Source: Macrophomina tecta (taxonomy: Eukaryota > Ascomycota > Dothideomycetes > Botryosphaeriales > Botryosphaeriaceae). From it: a stretch of 64,000 nt of DNA. The position numbers and the translations under genes were made by a program. The stretch is taken from assembly GCA_024180945.1 (NCBI GenBank), contig JAKSGN010000007.1, positions 62,001-126,000 of the forward strand, written 5' to 3'. Under the pieces are notes generated by a model. It was not told the DNA's origin. It ran no database searches and worked only from the letters and a program-made list of their open reading frames with translations. Positions 1 through 11,152 of this stretch are shown here, in pieces; position 1 is the first letter of the stretch, and the number at the start of each line of letters is the position of its first letter.

Positions 1-791
1 TTGCGGTTGCTCACTAAGTAACGTTGGCCAGCTCCAAACCCAATAAAGTGTGTAGTTGGTACCCGTGTCCAAGTAAGAGGGAAGACGAAGTATCGTTCCA
101 CACCATAGGTCTCTCCCTTCCTTCTCTGTATGTTCTCGCTGCGATAGAGCCTGCCGAATTGCTGACTCCTTACTTTCATTGACTTGATAGCATTTTCCAT
201 CATCGAATGGAGCCTGTGCCAGTAAAATACCCCTACCATCCCCTCCCGTGCCATCCTCGTTCCAAACCCCAAAAATGCTGGCGAGCCTATCCTCTGGCGA
301 GGATTTATTTGTACCATATACCCAAATTGTTCCGGACGTAGGCTTTCGTGGGAGGCTCTCGCCATCGTCCCGGTCCCTAAGAGTTACGTGGCCGTTTTCT
401 TGGTATCGAAGCAGGAGTCTACCTGAAGCCTTTGCGTGCAACATTGGGCTATACTCTGTTACATTACTCGTAGCTTGGGTAGACTTACAAATGTTATCGG
501 TGTCGAGAATATCTAGTCGCCCGTCTGGGGGAATGAGGTTTTGCATCGCGAAATCATTAAACGCTGGGTTTGGTACCGGTGTAGACAAAGGAAGAACGCG
601 TGGAACTACTTCCGTGAGCACCTTATATGGCACGATCGGCGAATCATCTCACTATTCCCTCGTATGTAACCGGGGCCGCCCGTGAGGTTTCCCTCCTCCG
701 TGAGCTCGTACACATCATCGACCCAAGAATGAGCGACCGATGCGCTTGCCAGGCAGAGGATAATGGTAAACCCGTAAGTCAATATTTTCAT
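1..791 (-). CDS. Secreted LPMO-like protein (DUF7492-type), 3' end beyond window
   Basis: Minus-strand gene starting at the ATG at 791. Residues 1-20 form a signal peptide (MKILTYGFTIILCLASASVA) and the predicted mature protein begins with His (HSWVDD), the N-terminal arrangement used for copper binding in lytic polysaccharide monooxygenases. A 44-nt intron at complement(609..652), GTGAG donor, GCTCAC-like branch and AAG acceptor, restores one frame. The join reads GYIRGN-I-VPRV, followed by FNDFAMQNLIPPDGR and later a conserved Cys/Trp-rich stretch. The RG(Y)VPR..IPP pattern fits a family of secreted ascomycete proteins I know as DUF7492; that family name is from memory and enzymatic activity is inferred from the N-terminal His only. 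The frame stays open to position 1, so the C-terminus lies outside the window. It would act extracellularly, probably on cell-wall polysaccharide. Confidence 0.75.
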
Positions 792-2328
792 TTTCAGCTC
801 AGTTATACTGTGGATCAGGTGCTCTTGTGAATATTGTGAACTGCACGCTATTTATTTGCAAACTACAGTACATGGGGGCCGTTGCAACGCTGCCTTTCAG
901 GAAGTCGACCAGCGATCGCCTTGCAACTGTCAGGCTCGCCGGCAAATGTCAGCACACTTCAAAGCCAGCCTGCACTCGGAAGAAAATTATTTGAAGCCCA
1001 GAAGGCGGATGTCTGGATCAGACATGCACGGCGATTGCATTTCTCATGACGCAGGGCGGATGGCTGGATGGCGACAGGCGCCTGAGTGCTGGATGCCAGG
1101 TTCACGGATGATGGTCGGCAGCAGAGCGCCCACTTGCAGGGGTCAGAGCGGCAAGATCCCACGGACCTTATCACCACGAAAACTGCTGTCTTTACGAGGG
1201 CTAGAAATAAAAAAAAAATAAATTAAAAAAAAAATCCCTGCCAGACGGCCACTTCTTTTGGACAACAAATCAAAGCGGTCTCAACCTCATCTTAAGAGAA
1301 GAAGTTCATTTCGAGTCACCCAGTGTGACGTCCCACCAACACCCGGCCAAAGAGTGACTCTTTGCGCTTAATTAGGCACTCTTTCTGTACCATTGGCACC
1401 CCTTAGCGCGGGGGTGCCAACGGTAACGAAAGAGGCGTTATTTGTACGTACAATTAGCACTTAACGTTGCGTTACCACCGATGCTCCGCCAACGGCACGA
1501 GTTATTATCCCTTCCTCGCTGCCTCCCTTCCTTTCACCGCCAATACGACTTTATACACTTGGTGTTGTATATGCAGGTTGGTGGGCGTCGGAGAAGGCTT
1601 AACGTTTTTAGTAGTAAACTAGCAGAAATGGTACTGGGAGGACGACAGTATCTAGGCTGACCTCAAGCAATTGCCCGGCATACGCTTGGAAGAGCACTTA
1701 GATACTACTTTCCTTGTTCGGGTGGAAATTGCTTCTACAGTATTCGGGGCGAATGTGGGCCGGGTCCAGGTGGGCCTTGGATATGTCAGGGTATAACCGT
1801 CTCGCTCAATTTGAGAGTAGTACCGAGTCATTTTATCAATGTCCGCCTTGCTAAGACGCCCAAAGTGGAGTATTGTTGGCGGAAAGGGGGATGCGGAGGC
1901 CCTGCTGGTATTGGTAGAAAAAGACAAAGTGGAGTCCTCATAATGTTTATTTTAGAGTCGAGTTGAGCATGCTTTGAAGGGCTTGTCTTCGTACTGTGAT
2001 TGATCGGGTGAGGACGAGATCCAATATTACAGTGAAGAGTACGACATATTCCCGCCTTCCTGGAAATTGGTGTCCCTTCCAGCGGCTTCCGTGGATAATT
2101 CGGTGAAATTCGTATAGGTAGTAGCATTGGATTATTACATATGCCGTAAAAATAATAAAACCTTTTGTGTCTACATAATTTTGTTTGCTTACTACCTAAC
2201 GTCCGCCCTCTTACCCCCTGCTCCAACACATAGGCGCGCGAAGTGATTAAAAGAGTCTTGCTATGTATCTATCAGATTTCTCTCTTTTATTTAATGCACT
2301 AAGCCACTCGACCTGCGGACTATTTGGC
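792..2328. other. Mostly intergenic, with a weak coding island
   Basis: No gene I can support fully. An A-rich stretch lies at 1207-1233. On the minus strand, about 1652-1930 reads as a plausible exon (contains LSKADIDKMTRYYSQIERDG) without an ATG or a splice partner I could resolve; it could be the 3' part of a small gene starting near 2150. Treat it as unproven. Confidence 0.3.
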
Positions 2329-3176
2329 TCAAAGCCTCGTCCCCAGCTGGCGTTGCAAAATCAGGACCTCATTTCTGTACTGCTCAATGGCTGACTCTGC
2401 ACGAGAAGCTCCTGAATATGTAGATGGAGGATAAGGCTCATACCAGTTGCTACGAGCAGCAGCAATACGGGGACGGTACCTACGGTAGACCGAGAGCGAT
2501 CCATGATTGTGCGCTGCACTCGTGTGCCGAGAATATTTAACACCATGCCCTTGGTGGCTGTGTTTGAGGGGAACATTTTCTCTCTCTTGGAATAAGTCTA
2601 GAAGCTGTTAATAAAGCCCGGCGTATCATCGATCGACATACCCATGGTCGGATTTGACTGTCCGTTCAGAGTTCCGCCGCCTCCGACAAGAAGCTGTCTA
2701 GGATTGATAAACTTAGGGGGAAACTCTTTCTGCATGCCACTACGGGCATTGCGACGAACGTTCTCTGCACGCAAACTATTGCCCTGAGTCATAGCGCGAA
2801 TCGCATCCTCTGCACGATTAGGAGGATGCGTCTCCGTGGGATGGAACTCCCAACTTGTTGTAGGATAACACTGATAGTGTGGGAGGCTCGAAGAGGAGTC
2901 CACTTTCTCAGTCGCGGGCGTGCATAGATCCTGAATACGAAGAGCCTTCTTTCTTATAATCGAAGCCTTGGCTTCTACCACCTTAACAGCGCCAGAAGAC
3001 TCTCCGTATGGATTACACAGCTCCGCAATTCGTATGGCTGCCCGTGTTGGAATAGGATTTCGGGACTGGAAAGGCCCCGGTGGGGGCCCATGCCGAAAAT
3101 TACGTTTGGGGACCGATGATGACAAAGGCATTGCGTGAGACGTATCCGTGAGATACTTAACAGCTTCCATATTCAT
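2329..3176 (-). CDS. Hypothetical 267-aa protein, two exons
   Basis: Unrecognised protein. Exon 1 is complement(2642..3176) from the ATG at 3176; exon 2 is complement(2329..2597). They are separated by a 44-nt intron (2598..2641) with a perfect GTATGT donor, a TTAAC branch-like site and a CTAG acceptor. Splicing changes frame and gives a further 88 clean residues (DLFQERENVPLK ... RNEVLILQRQLGTRL) instead of the stop that ends exon 1 read alone. The product is basic and polar, rich in Pro, Ser and Arg, has no membrane segment or signal peptide in the spliced frame, and ends in a short possible helix (ESAIEQYRNEVLILQRQL). The exon model rests on splice signals and frame openness. No function is proposed. 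Confidence 0.65.
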
Positions 3177-4603
3177 CGTGCTAGGCAGTCTATGCTGCTC
3201 ATTGGTATCGGCGAGCTGTTTTCGTATCCACTTCGGGTCTTTGATCGATGGTGAGTCATTGGAGAGGCCCTAGCCACAGTCAGTCAGAGTGACGAGTTAA
3301 TGTAGCATCATCAATCATACACCCCCCAGGAAAGCACTGGCTAAGTGGCCATTAAAAGAGTCTCGTGCAGTTTTGATACCCTGTGACTAATCAGCATGGA
3401 GGCGGAGATGGTAGCATATGTTAAGAGCACTCACGAAAGACGTCGGGCGAGGTGCTATGGCATAGTATCTGCCACTTCGCCGGATTTCTAGGTGTGAAAT
3501 TGAGGGTGACATTATAAAATATCAGAGTAGACTTTGGTGGAGGACGTGATGAGGTACAGAGAATTCAAAAGAAGGCATGCTTCTTGCTCTCCAGGAGCTG
3601 CGGAGGGCTTCTTATATACGCCACTGTTCACCAAAAAAAAGATGGCACAGTTACTTCCAGCCCTCCAGGGGCCCCAATTATTACATAAGTGACCCGAGCG
3701 CTCTGAAGAGTGGAGTGGAAGGTGGCTGCATGACGCGCGTGACTCATGGATGCGGCGTGGTAGCTCTTTCTAGGGACCTCTCGGCAATTTGTCGCCATAC
3801 CCAACCAATGAAGTAGTGAAGGGACATGGAAAGACAAGAACGTGTGACTTACGTGTACATGTGAAAAGACTTTCCGCGTCCAGGCGCGGCCCTCGCCTTC
3901 CTAGAGACTCCGTGTAAGGGTGCGACAAGGGTGTCCTTTTTCTTTTCTTTTCCTTTTTTTCTTTTTCTGAAAGCCATGGTGCTCGATAACCAGATGCAGA
4001 AGTTGGCTGGCAGGTGAGCATCCTTGATCATGCATAACCACGTAGGCTCCCACAATTCTAATAGTCCCAATTTAGTGCCATTCAATGCTCCTTCCGGAGC
4101 GATCATCGTCTTATCTCTACTATGACAGGCTTCTCCGACCTTCATCATCTAGCCCCATCATGCCAAGTGAGACAAGGAGCCGGATCCAACACGGGAAGGA
4201 TGAGTCCATGCACAAGATTCCATGGCTGGAAACACAATTTGTGGATACCTACCGGCCCTGTCACTCTCCGGGCTCCCGAATCCGAAGAGAAGCCGGCGAA
4301 AAGGAGGGGATTCCGCGGTGGAGGCGCGGACAGAGTACGCTCACCGCACTTTGCAGGCGCAAACTTAGGCAGTAGGATCAGACAGGCAACTCACATAGGG
4401 TGGAGCAATGTGTAGGTCCGTACAGGATCAGGCGCTTTGCACGGCTTCAGAATACGAGCAGCCCTGGATGCCACCATCACACGCTGTGCTATTTATACCT
4501 CCTAAGTCCGCGTTGTCCTCAGAACCCGCAACCTACTACTACCTAACGTTTTGCTCGCATACCTCAGCGTTTGTCTATCAATACAAATCTCCTCAACAGT
4601 ACC
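3177..4603. other. Intergenic region without a supportable gene
   Basis: Short overlapping open frames occur on both strands (for example around 4085-4415), but none has a convincing start, splice signals or composition. A polypyrimidine tract lies at 3928-3967. Confidence 0.5.
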
Positions 4604-6370
4604 ATGGCGACTTCAGAACATCCTTCAGGAGAGTGGTCAAGCATCTACCCATGGGAGACTACACTGGTCCAGGCTCGACGCAACAAGGATCGACGATCCG
4701 ATGATATTGAATTCATATTCAAGCGCGGCGGTCAAGAATACGTCTATTCGACCTTCACTACCGATTTCCCAAACCTCCATTACGCAATACAGCTCGGAGA
4801 TGAGGAGATGGAAAGCGCTCTAGAGCAGGCAACTTTCCACCAGGCTATCCGAGAGCTAGATCCAGTGTTCTCGAGGATGGTACAACCAAATCATCCGTCG
4901 CGCCAATTGAACGTGGCGGGTCAAGAAATCGTTCTAGACGATAGCGGTACCAATGATCAATGCGAATACCGACCCAACACTGAGAAAATCGTAGAGACTC
5001 ACTACGAAGACTCAATCGGCCTACCACTCTATGACTGGCAAGAATTTCAGATCCTGGAGGCCTTCAAGGGCGGTTTCAAGGTTCAAGCTTGTCCAGGTAC
5101 TGTTGCCGGTACGCACTCTATGAATGCGGTTTTTGGTTGCGTTCTATTTAAGGACAAACAACTGGCAACGGATGGAGCATACCGGGATTATTTTCAAAAA
5201 ATGTGTCATCTAACCAACGCCGTCATTTGGAACGATTTTCACGACGACAACGGTGTCGGAGGTGGCGAGCATCTTGTACCCCGGCTTAAGGCACTCATCC
5301 GTGTCGATAAGTTTAGTACAAAGATTGTTGGATTCCTTTTCTCATGGATTGAATCGTCAACCAAAGCTCCGTGCCTACGTCAGCTTTCTCCTAACGACCT
5401 CCGAGACGGACAGTCTGGATACCTCGCAAAAAGGTGTCACTTCTTGTTTCAGAAGTACTGGCAGCAATCTTTTCACATTGTCGCACAGGGCCGTAAGGAC
5501 CATATCCTAGACATGGTCTGCATTTCTACCTCGGGCCGACCATTTATCAGACTACCTGACCTTGGCACATACGAGAAGACATTACATAACGGACGTATGA
5601 GGTTTGAGTTTTCCCCACTCAAGCACGACGACGACGCCGCCCTGGAAAGAATCTTCACCTTTCTCCGAGATATGACCATCCAAATCCCTCGTTTCATCCC
5701 CGGCAAACTCATCGACGAATGCTATCTCAGCAAACTGCCAAATGAAGTTCTCAATATGATTTTGGAGTACCTCTTGCTAAGACCATGTGTCCAATGTACA
5801 GAAGTTGGATTCTGTGCATGGCCCCCTGTTGACACTGCTATCCTTCAGACGTGTTCACAACTACGACGCCTCGGACTACGTCAATTCATGCGGAACTCTT
5901 TCATAATTGACTATAAGTTTTTGGGGACGTTCCTCCGCCACGTTGCTGGCATCTGCGTTTGCGAAGAAGACCGTTGGCTTTGCAATACCTTACCTGGTAA
6001 TGATAAGTTTTGGGCGTCACTTCAAGACATAACTCTTCTCGTGTCCGACGACCTGATAGAAGAGGTGGAAAGCTTGCAAACAAGCAGGATGTGCCGTTTG
6101 TGGGACAGAAGCGGGCGTGCTCTAAAGTATCTCCTGCAGATGAAGGAGCAGGAGAAAAGTGGCAAGGAAAACCGGGTGACAAAGGTAAAGATCTGTATTA
6201 TTTCCGAAATTTGTTTGAATCGCCCAGGACCTAAGTTCTGTAAGTTAATTACCTCATTCAAGCATTTCTCCGATTTTGCTTCTGTGGAGTTGTCTGTGCC
6301 GCAAGGCGAAGAATGGTGGTACACAAAGTATCGCGCACTCTTACCGAAGGGATTTAGACTAGAACTCTGA
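4604..6370 (+). CDS. Hypothetical 588-aa protein with F-box-like helix motif
   Basis: Single-exon gene. I place the start at the ATG at 4604 because it lies in a strong context (accATGGcg); the frame is open for 11 codons upstream without an ATG. The N-terminal ~350 residues are unrecognised. At about residues 376-395 the segment LPNEVLNMILEYLLLRPC has the Leu-Pro-x-Glu pattern of F-box/2EXR-like modules found in many fungal proteins, followed by a region where Leu and Cys recur (CTEVGFCAW, TCSQLRRLGLRQF). A similar module occurs in the proteins at 17881-19263 and complement(52251..53078), so the window carries three members of this broad class. If the motif is a true F-box, the protein would be a ubiquitin-ligase adaptor, but I cannot show that. 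No intron is needed. Confidence 0.75.
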   Translation: MATSEHPSGEWSSIYPWETTLVQARRNKDRRSDDIEFIFKRGGQEYVYSTFTTDFPNLHYAIQLGDEEMESALEQATFHQAIRELDPVFSRMVQPNHPSRQLNVAGQEIVLDDSGTNDQCEYRPNTEKIVETHYEDSIGLPLYDWQEFQILEAFKGGFKVQACPGTVAGTHSMNAVFGCVLFKDKQLATDGAYRDYFQKMCHLTNAVIWNDFHDDNGVGGGEHLVPRLKALIRVDKFSTKIVGFLFSWIESSTKAPCLRQLSPNDLRDGQSGYLAKRCHFLFQKYWQQSFHIVAQGRKDHILDMVCISTSGRPFIRLPDLGTYEKTLHNGRMRFEFSPLKHDDDAALERIFTFLRDMTIQIPRFIPGKLIDECYLSKLPNEVLNMILEYLLLRPCVQCTEVGFCAWPPVDTAILQTCSQLRRLGLRQFMRNSFIIDYKFLGTFLRHVAGICVCEEDRWLCNTLPGNDKFWASLQDITLLVSDDLIEEVESLQTSRMCRLWDRSGRALKYLLQMKEQEKSGKENRVTKVKICIISEICLNRPGPKFCKLITSFKHFSDFASVELSVPQGEEWWYTKYRALLPKGFRLEL

Positions 6371-6768
6371 GGCTCGAGAATTTGTAGTTGTGCATAGAGT
6401 AATGCAAAATGGTGTTCAAATTACTACGGACATGAAGTACTATTGGCACGTGAAAACATGTAAATAATCTGGGGCCATTCAAGGAGCTTGACCGCGCACT
6501 AATAACGAAGCCGATTATGGTTGCGCTTGGGCCATCACATTCTCGCTCGCCGCGACTGGTAGTGTAAGAGACGCGAGCGGGGGCCAGCCAGAACATGATA
6601 CGACAGGATGCAGTCATATCACGCTAGTGGTTGGACTCTGTACAAAAGCTCTCATACGTGGCGGCAGGGGCGGGCGCTAAAAGCGCATTGACCACGGCTG
6701 GAACCCCCAACTAATTTTCTCTCTGTCCGAACCTTCCATCCTTCTCACACGACAGTAGCTCCGGCGTC
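6371..6768. other. Intergenic spacer and promoter region
   Basis: No coding potential recognised. Contains the upstream region of the three-exon gene that starts at 6769. Confidence 0.5.
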
Positions 6769-7344
6769 ATGGTCAGTACGAGGTGGAAAGCGTCCGAAGT
6801 TAAAGCCTGGCTTGGGTATAATAATATACAGTGGCGAAAATTCCTCGTATGGGATCTACCTCTATCTACCATGTTCTCCTATTAACTCTTCTTTAGGAGT
6901 TTACGAAAGAGGAAGGAGAGGCCGTCTTGTCTTTCCGCGACGACTACTGGGCCAAGGAAGAGAAAAAACAAATTAATAAATGGCTAGATGTTCCAGCTCC
7001 AATCCACGAGGACCTTCGCAAGGTTGTAAACGAAAAACTACTTGCGGAAGGCATACCAGAGGTCGAAGATGACGTTATTTATTGGCGAATGATCCAACTT
7101 ACCAGGCTTGCATGTGCGTTCCGCGTAGAAAGGAATCTGCGACCGCGGCTAACTATTCATAGTGTCAAGAGTCAACGTACGGCATCCTAGGACCCAAGCC
7201 GCTCTAATGCCAGACACTTTGAGATCCGCACCACAGGCATCGACACCATCAGCTGTCTCAGAAGCGCCAGACGCTTCCCTAAGCCATGCCAACTTCGATC
7301 CTGTGTATGACGCTTTGGAGCAGAACCGAAATAGTTTAAGCTAA
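6769..7344 (+). CDS. Hypothetical 158-aa protein, three exons
   Basis: Unrecognised small protein assembled from splice signals. Exon 1 is 6769..6846 (26 codons), intron 6847..6896 (50 nt, GTATGG donor, TATTAAC branch), exon 2 6897..7113, intron 7114..7162 (49 nt, GTGCGT donor, perfect GCTAAC branch, ATAG acceptor), exon 3 7163..7344 ending in TAA. All three exons join in one frame (477 nt). The N-terminal ~100 residues are charged and probably helical (KEEGEAVLSFRDDYWAKEEK, then DLRKVVNEKLLAEGIPEVED); the C-terminal ~55 residues are Ser/Ala/Pro-rich and probably disordered. The pattern of a small charged module plus a disordered tail is common in fungal lineage-specific genes. No function is proposed. 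Confidence 0.65.
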
Positions 7345-8637
7345 GGATGAGATCTAGATAGATTGTCTTTACCCAATGCGGAGGGATCGCGTGGACAGCA
7401 GTCAACCCTTTGGATGTACTGATAGTCGATGAATCATCATGCTCCGCGCTAGCTTTATGTCACGAGGCCTTATTCTAGCTTGCAATTAGGAAGACCGAAG
7501 TAGTGTGGAGTCTTCTCCAACCCCCTCCGGAGATGAAGTCAATGCGGTGACTTCTGAGTCAATGACAACAGGTCTCTGTATGATGTGCTGGCTGTAACGC
7601 TCCTTCCCAATAAAGAGTATCCAAATTCATTCATGCATCGTCTAGTTGCCGACGATCAGGCCAATATTCCACAATTCTCTTTTGGTGAAAAGGTCCGAAA
7701 TAGCTGAAGTGAGGGGAAGAAAGGAATAATTGCCGGTGGACCTGGAGGCGAGCATGGCACAAGCATAGATTGTACCCAGTACATCGGCAGGAGTAGGAGT
7801 GGGCCCTTGAGATGAGTCGTACGGCAAATTCAGCGGTGTGTACCATCTATACCACATATGGATGCTAATCCGTGAGAACCGGCGGTGGGGCGATAAACGT
7901 TGGAATGGCTGGAATTACTAGAATGGTAGGAATTGACGACGAAGCGGGGGGCGTCTAGAATCGTGGCTCATTGAAGGAGCGTGCGCAAGTGAGACTGCCA
8001 ACACTGTGGAGCGCTGCGGGGTTCTCAATACGAACCATACTACGTAGAGCGGTGTGCTTGCATCAGCTGAGCGGGAATTGCGGGAATTGCAAGAATTGCT
8101 CGGAAATGTTGGAATTGCGGGAATTGCAAGAATTGCACGGAAATGTTGGAATTGCTAAGATCACCAGACCAAGGTGGACCTAAGCCGGAACGCTCACGCA
8201 AGGACCAATTGTTATGCTGTGCGATGGAAAAAAAAATGAACTTAGACTAGCGAAGCATAATAACCACCGGCAAACGCGGATATAATGTCAAAGCTTTTCG
8301 CGAGCCAATCAGCCTCCGTAGTCAATGCCCTAGCTCGGACTTGGAACGTCTCATACGATTTGCCCAGCCACCATGCGACCCCACCCCTGCTAAATAATTC
8401 TAGGTCACGGGCGCACCCGCCTCTCGGTCGCGCTCAAATAGACATCGTCTCCCTTTCTCGAATCATCCATCGTTCATTCTCAACCTAACCTTGCCACCCG
8501 CGGAGCACTTCTTTATCTACTCTACTAGCTTATCCATCGTCGGACGGCTTTACACCCACTGTACGTACTCTCACTATTTTTGTTTTGTTTCTCTTTTTTG
8601 GATTTTTCTTGGTTTTGAAGAAGAGGTGGTGCTTAAA
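7345..8637. other. Intergenic region with a minisatellite
   Basis: No supportable gene. Contains the GGAATTGC-type repeat described separately at 8073-8154, preceded by degenerate related words (ggaatggctggaatt, ggtaggaattg) at 7900-7935. Confidence 0.5.
8073..8154. repeat. Two-copy 37-bp minisatellite built from GGAATTGC words
   Basis: A 37-bp unit composed of ggaattgc, gggaattgc, aagaattgc and an nCGGAAATGTT end occurs twice in tandem, with one difference near the end of the unit, and is followed by a partial third ggaattgc. Internal words repeat every 8-9 bp. Confidence 0.8.
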
Positions 8638-8950
8638 ATTTTCGGGGTTCAGACGAGTCGGCCGTTTCTTTTACGCCAGCCCCCTTCATTTGCCACTCAG
8701 TTCTGGAGATCGGCCCATGGCCTTTCGACCTGCAACGGTCCTCTGGCCAGGCTAAGTCCCTGACTCGTGGCGGGAGGCGGGCTCGGCGCGTAATATTTTC
8801 GGGGTTCAGGCGAGTCGGCCGTTTCTTCCACGTCAGCACCCTCCTTTTTGCCACTCAGTTCTGGAGATCGGCCCGTGGCTTTTCGACCTGCAACGGTCCT
8901 CTGGCCAGGCTAAGTCCCTGACTCGTGGTGGGAGGCGGGCTTGGCGCGTG
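8638..8950. repeat. 157-bp direct tandem duplication upstream of the 9182 gene
   Basis: The unit beginning ttttcggggttcag and ending ggcgggctcggcgcgt occurs at 8638-8794 and again at 8795-8949, with roughly one difference per 12-15 bases. It lies 230-540 bp upstream of the ATG at 9182, so it probably sits in that gene's promoter or 5' leader. Confidence 0.85.
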
Positions 8951-9010
8951 TCCCGCAGTGCCCTGACTTTGGTTGGTGGCGTTGTCGACCGGATGATCTG
9001 GCGTCAGACA

Positions 9011-9016
9011 TATATA
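9011..9016 (+). promoter_or_regulatory. Possible TATA element of the 9182 gene
   Basis: A tatata core (acatatatagtat) lies about 165 bp upstream of the ATG at 9182, immediately after the tandem duplication. Position and sequence are compatible with a core promoter element; no transcript evidence. Confidence 0.35.
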
Positions 9017-9181
9017 GTATCTGAGTCAAGGCTAGCTCGCAAGTGCAACGCTTGCAAAAGCCTGGGCGGGTGGGATCCTACCGCAAATGCGAGTAGGGGC
9101 TTTTCTTTACTCTGTTTTCTTTCTTAATCCAATAGAAAACACCTCATAGCGAGCAGAATTAATTTGTTCTCTTTCAATCAG

Positions 9182-11152
9182 ATGGATGACCTGGTCTTTG
9201 TAGACGGGTCGTCCAACAAGTTGGCGAAGCAGTACCATGCTCTGTGTGTGCATCCGCGACTAGATTCCGTGGCCGTGATTGGCCGATTTTTTTTGACGTG
9301 GGATGACGTCACGACCGGGCAGCAGCAGTTCCTGGGTGATCTTTCAGTTGACCACTGCAGCAAGCCGATCTTCCTGACGCTCGGCTTGAGCGACGATTTC
9401 CTATTGTTCTATCTCCACCTACCCATCAAAATCAATGCTACATCTAAAGGGCTAAGAAACGTCTACGTGGTCACACCCGTAGAATCTTTCAATACGGATC
9501 ATGCTTCCGCCTTTACGGCCGTCTCTGGCGTTGTCCATGAGGCCGGTCTGACCCCAGAATTAGCCAAGGCTGGGGTGCAACTGGGTACAAAACTCCTTAA
9601 CCTCAAATTTGTTCTCATGGATCCGAGCCGCGTGGTCATGCCTATACCAAAGGTACTGAAAGACGTCAACGAGCGGTCTCGGGGACTGCTTTTGAGCCTC
9701 AAGTCTCTATCCCGGGCTACAGGCTTTCATCTCTACGTTCACGATCTGGGACCTAACCGGGATGTGTTGACCAATTTCCTGAACAACCTGCGTAATTGCC
9801 CTAAGCGGACCCCCGAGATTCAATTCAAGAGAACGTATAACGGACGCATTTGGGGAAAGAACAGCTGGCACTCTTACGGACTCCGCGATGACGAGTCCAT
9901 GCCTACATTCTGGAACCCAGTGCTAGAAGACTCGCCCCCAGCTTACAGCGAAATTGTCCAGTCGGCTCAAGCTCTTCTGATCACTCGTGAGGTGCACGAC
10001 ACGCATCCAGATTTCTCGCGAGGGCCAGGGCAGGGCCCGGACTCAGATTGTCCGAGTACCGAATCACCCTCTTCTTCTTTTTGCTCAGAAACTGGCACAC
10101 ATCCCTCTAACACGGGCGAACACGCACGTCAAGTCGCCGAGGTGGAAGATGACGAGCGCAACGAGGCCACCAGACAGTCCAACCCTCAGGAATCCACAGA
10201 AGAGCCGGCCTCAACGCAAAATAAGGATAAAGAACAACATGAACTATCCCCCGGCCTCGCCCTGAAAGAAAACCAGCTGCAAGGAAGCTGTGGGAAGCGC
10301 AAGGTCGGTGAAGCTTTTTCTGACCCGGAGACTATCGCAATCAGCCCCCGCGAGACATTCAAGAATAAGCGAGGGGCCCCGGTTGAACGAATTCTGGAAC
10401 CTGAAACCTTCAAGATGGGCTCCAACGAGGCGCGAGAGTACAAACGCGGGGCCCAAGTTGAACGACTTGGTGGCCTGGATACCGAACACCACTCAGGTGA
10501 TACTCGATTTGATAGCGAGATCGTAAACGTCATAAGGTCCCTAGATCTAGCCCTTCCTTCTCTATCGGTTATCGAGGGAGGACCGAACAGGAAAAGGTTC
10601 AACGATGGTCAATACTATTGGTTCCTAGATGCCGCTCTGTGGCTTAGCTTTGCGTGGTCCAGGGTCCCTACCATTGCCGAGGATCATTTTACGGAACTTG
10701 GCATCCTCTCGCAGGCGATCAGACTACGTGACCGGTCGGAATACCAAAAAGCTAGACTTGGGCTTGCATGCATATCCGCCCAGGAGATACACAAGACCCA
10801 GGGCCAAGGCCCCTTGATATATCCACTCATAGGGCGCTCGCAGTGGATGATAGAGTTTATCTATGGAAAGCTGGGACCTGGCTATGACACTCTCATTATG
10901 GATGACCTGTCTGCTTTGCATGTGTCAGCCTACTATTGGATGAAGATCGGAGGTGACAAAGGACCCAGTGTCCCAACGGAGGAGGAGGAGTATACTCGTC
11001 GCAGGCATGCAGTTTATCTGCAGATGGCCGCCTGCCTCTTGCTAGCGCTCTTCATAGATAGCTACGAGTGGTATGTTGTCGGCCAAAACGAGCTGCAGGA
11101 AACGATATCCTCAGCTTCGAGACAGGATCCGCCGCTTGAAAAGTCCGATTGA
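9182..11152 (+). CDS. Hypothetical 656-aa protein with DSPPAY motif
   Basis: Single-exon ORF; the first ATG in frame is at 9182 (MDDLVFVDGSSNK). The N-terminal ~240 residues look globular (FLTLGLSDDFLLFYLHLPIK, then NVYVVTPVESF), followed by the motif LEDSPPAYSEIV near residue 250, a ~180-residue acidic/Ser-rich disordered linker containing two KRGA(P/Q)VER repeats, and a Trp/Tyr-rich C-terminal half (YYWFLDAALWLSFAWSRVP ... YLQMAACLLLALFIDSYEW). The same plan, a moderately conserved N-domain with D/N-rich hydrophobic strands followed by DSPPxYxE/D, occurs in complement(27244..28441), so the two are probably distant paralogues. PPxY-type motifs can bind WW domains. No catalytic motif is visible and no function can be assigned. 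Confidence 0.75.
   Translation: MDDLVFVDGSSNKLAKQYHALCVHPRLDSVAVIGRFFLTWDDVTTGQQQFLGDLSVDHCSKPIFLTLGLSDDFLLFYLHLPIKINATSKGLRNVYVVTPVESFNTDHASAFTAVSGVVHEAGLTPELAKAGVQLGTKLLNLKFVLMDPSRVVMPIPKVLKDVNERSRGLLLSLKSLSRATGFHLYVHDLGPNRDVLTNFLNNLRNCPKRTPEIQFKRTYNGRIWGKNSWHSYGLRDDESMPTFWNPVLEDSPPAYSEIVQSAQALLITREVHDTHPDFSRGPGQGPDSDCPSTESPSSSFCSETGTHPSNTGEHARQVAEVEDDERNEATRQSNPQESTEEPASTQNKDKEQHELSPGLALKENQLQGSCGKRKVGEAFSDPETIAISPRETFKNKRGAPVERILEPETFKMGSNEAREYKRGAQVERLGGLDTEHHSGDTRFDSEIVNVIRSLDLALPSLSVIEGGPNRKRFNDGQYYWFLDAALWLSFAWSRVPTIAEDHFTELGILSQAIRLRDRSEYQKARLGLACISAQEIHKTQGQGPLIYPLIGRSQWMIEFIYGKLGPGYDTLIMDDLSALHVSAYYWMKIGGDKGPSVPTEEEEYTRRRHAVYLQMAACLLLALFIDSYEWYVVGQNELQETISSASRQDPPLEKSD

Noticed and set aside
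2361..2576. A 71-codon minus-strand frame with a hydrophobic helix, as a membrane microprotein
   Set aside because: The same DNA reads in another frame as exon 2 of the gene at 2329-3176 after splicing at a perfect GTATGT donor, which explains it better.
8073..8183. A Cys-rich frame reading NCGNCKNC across the minisatellite, resembling a metallothionein
   Set aside because: The pattern is created by the GGAATTGC repeat itself, the frame has no good start, and repeat units shift its register.
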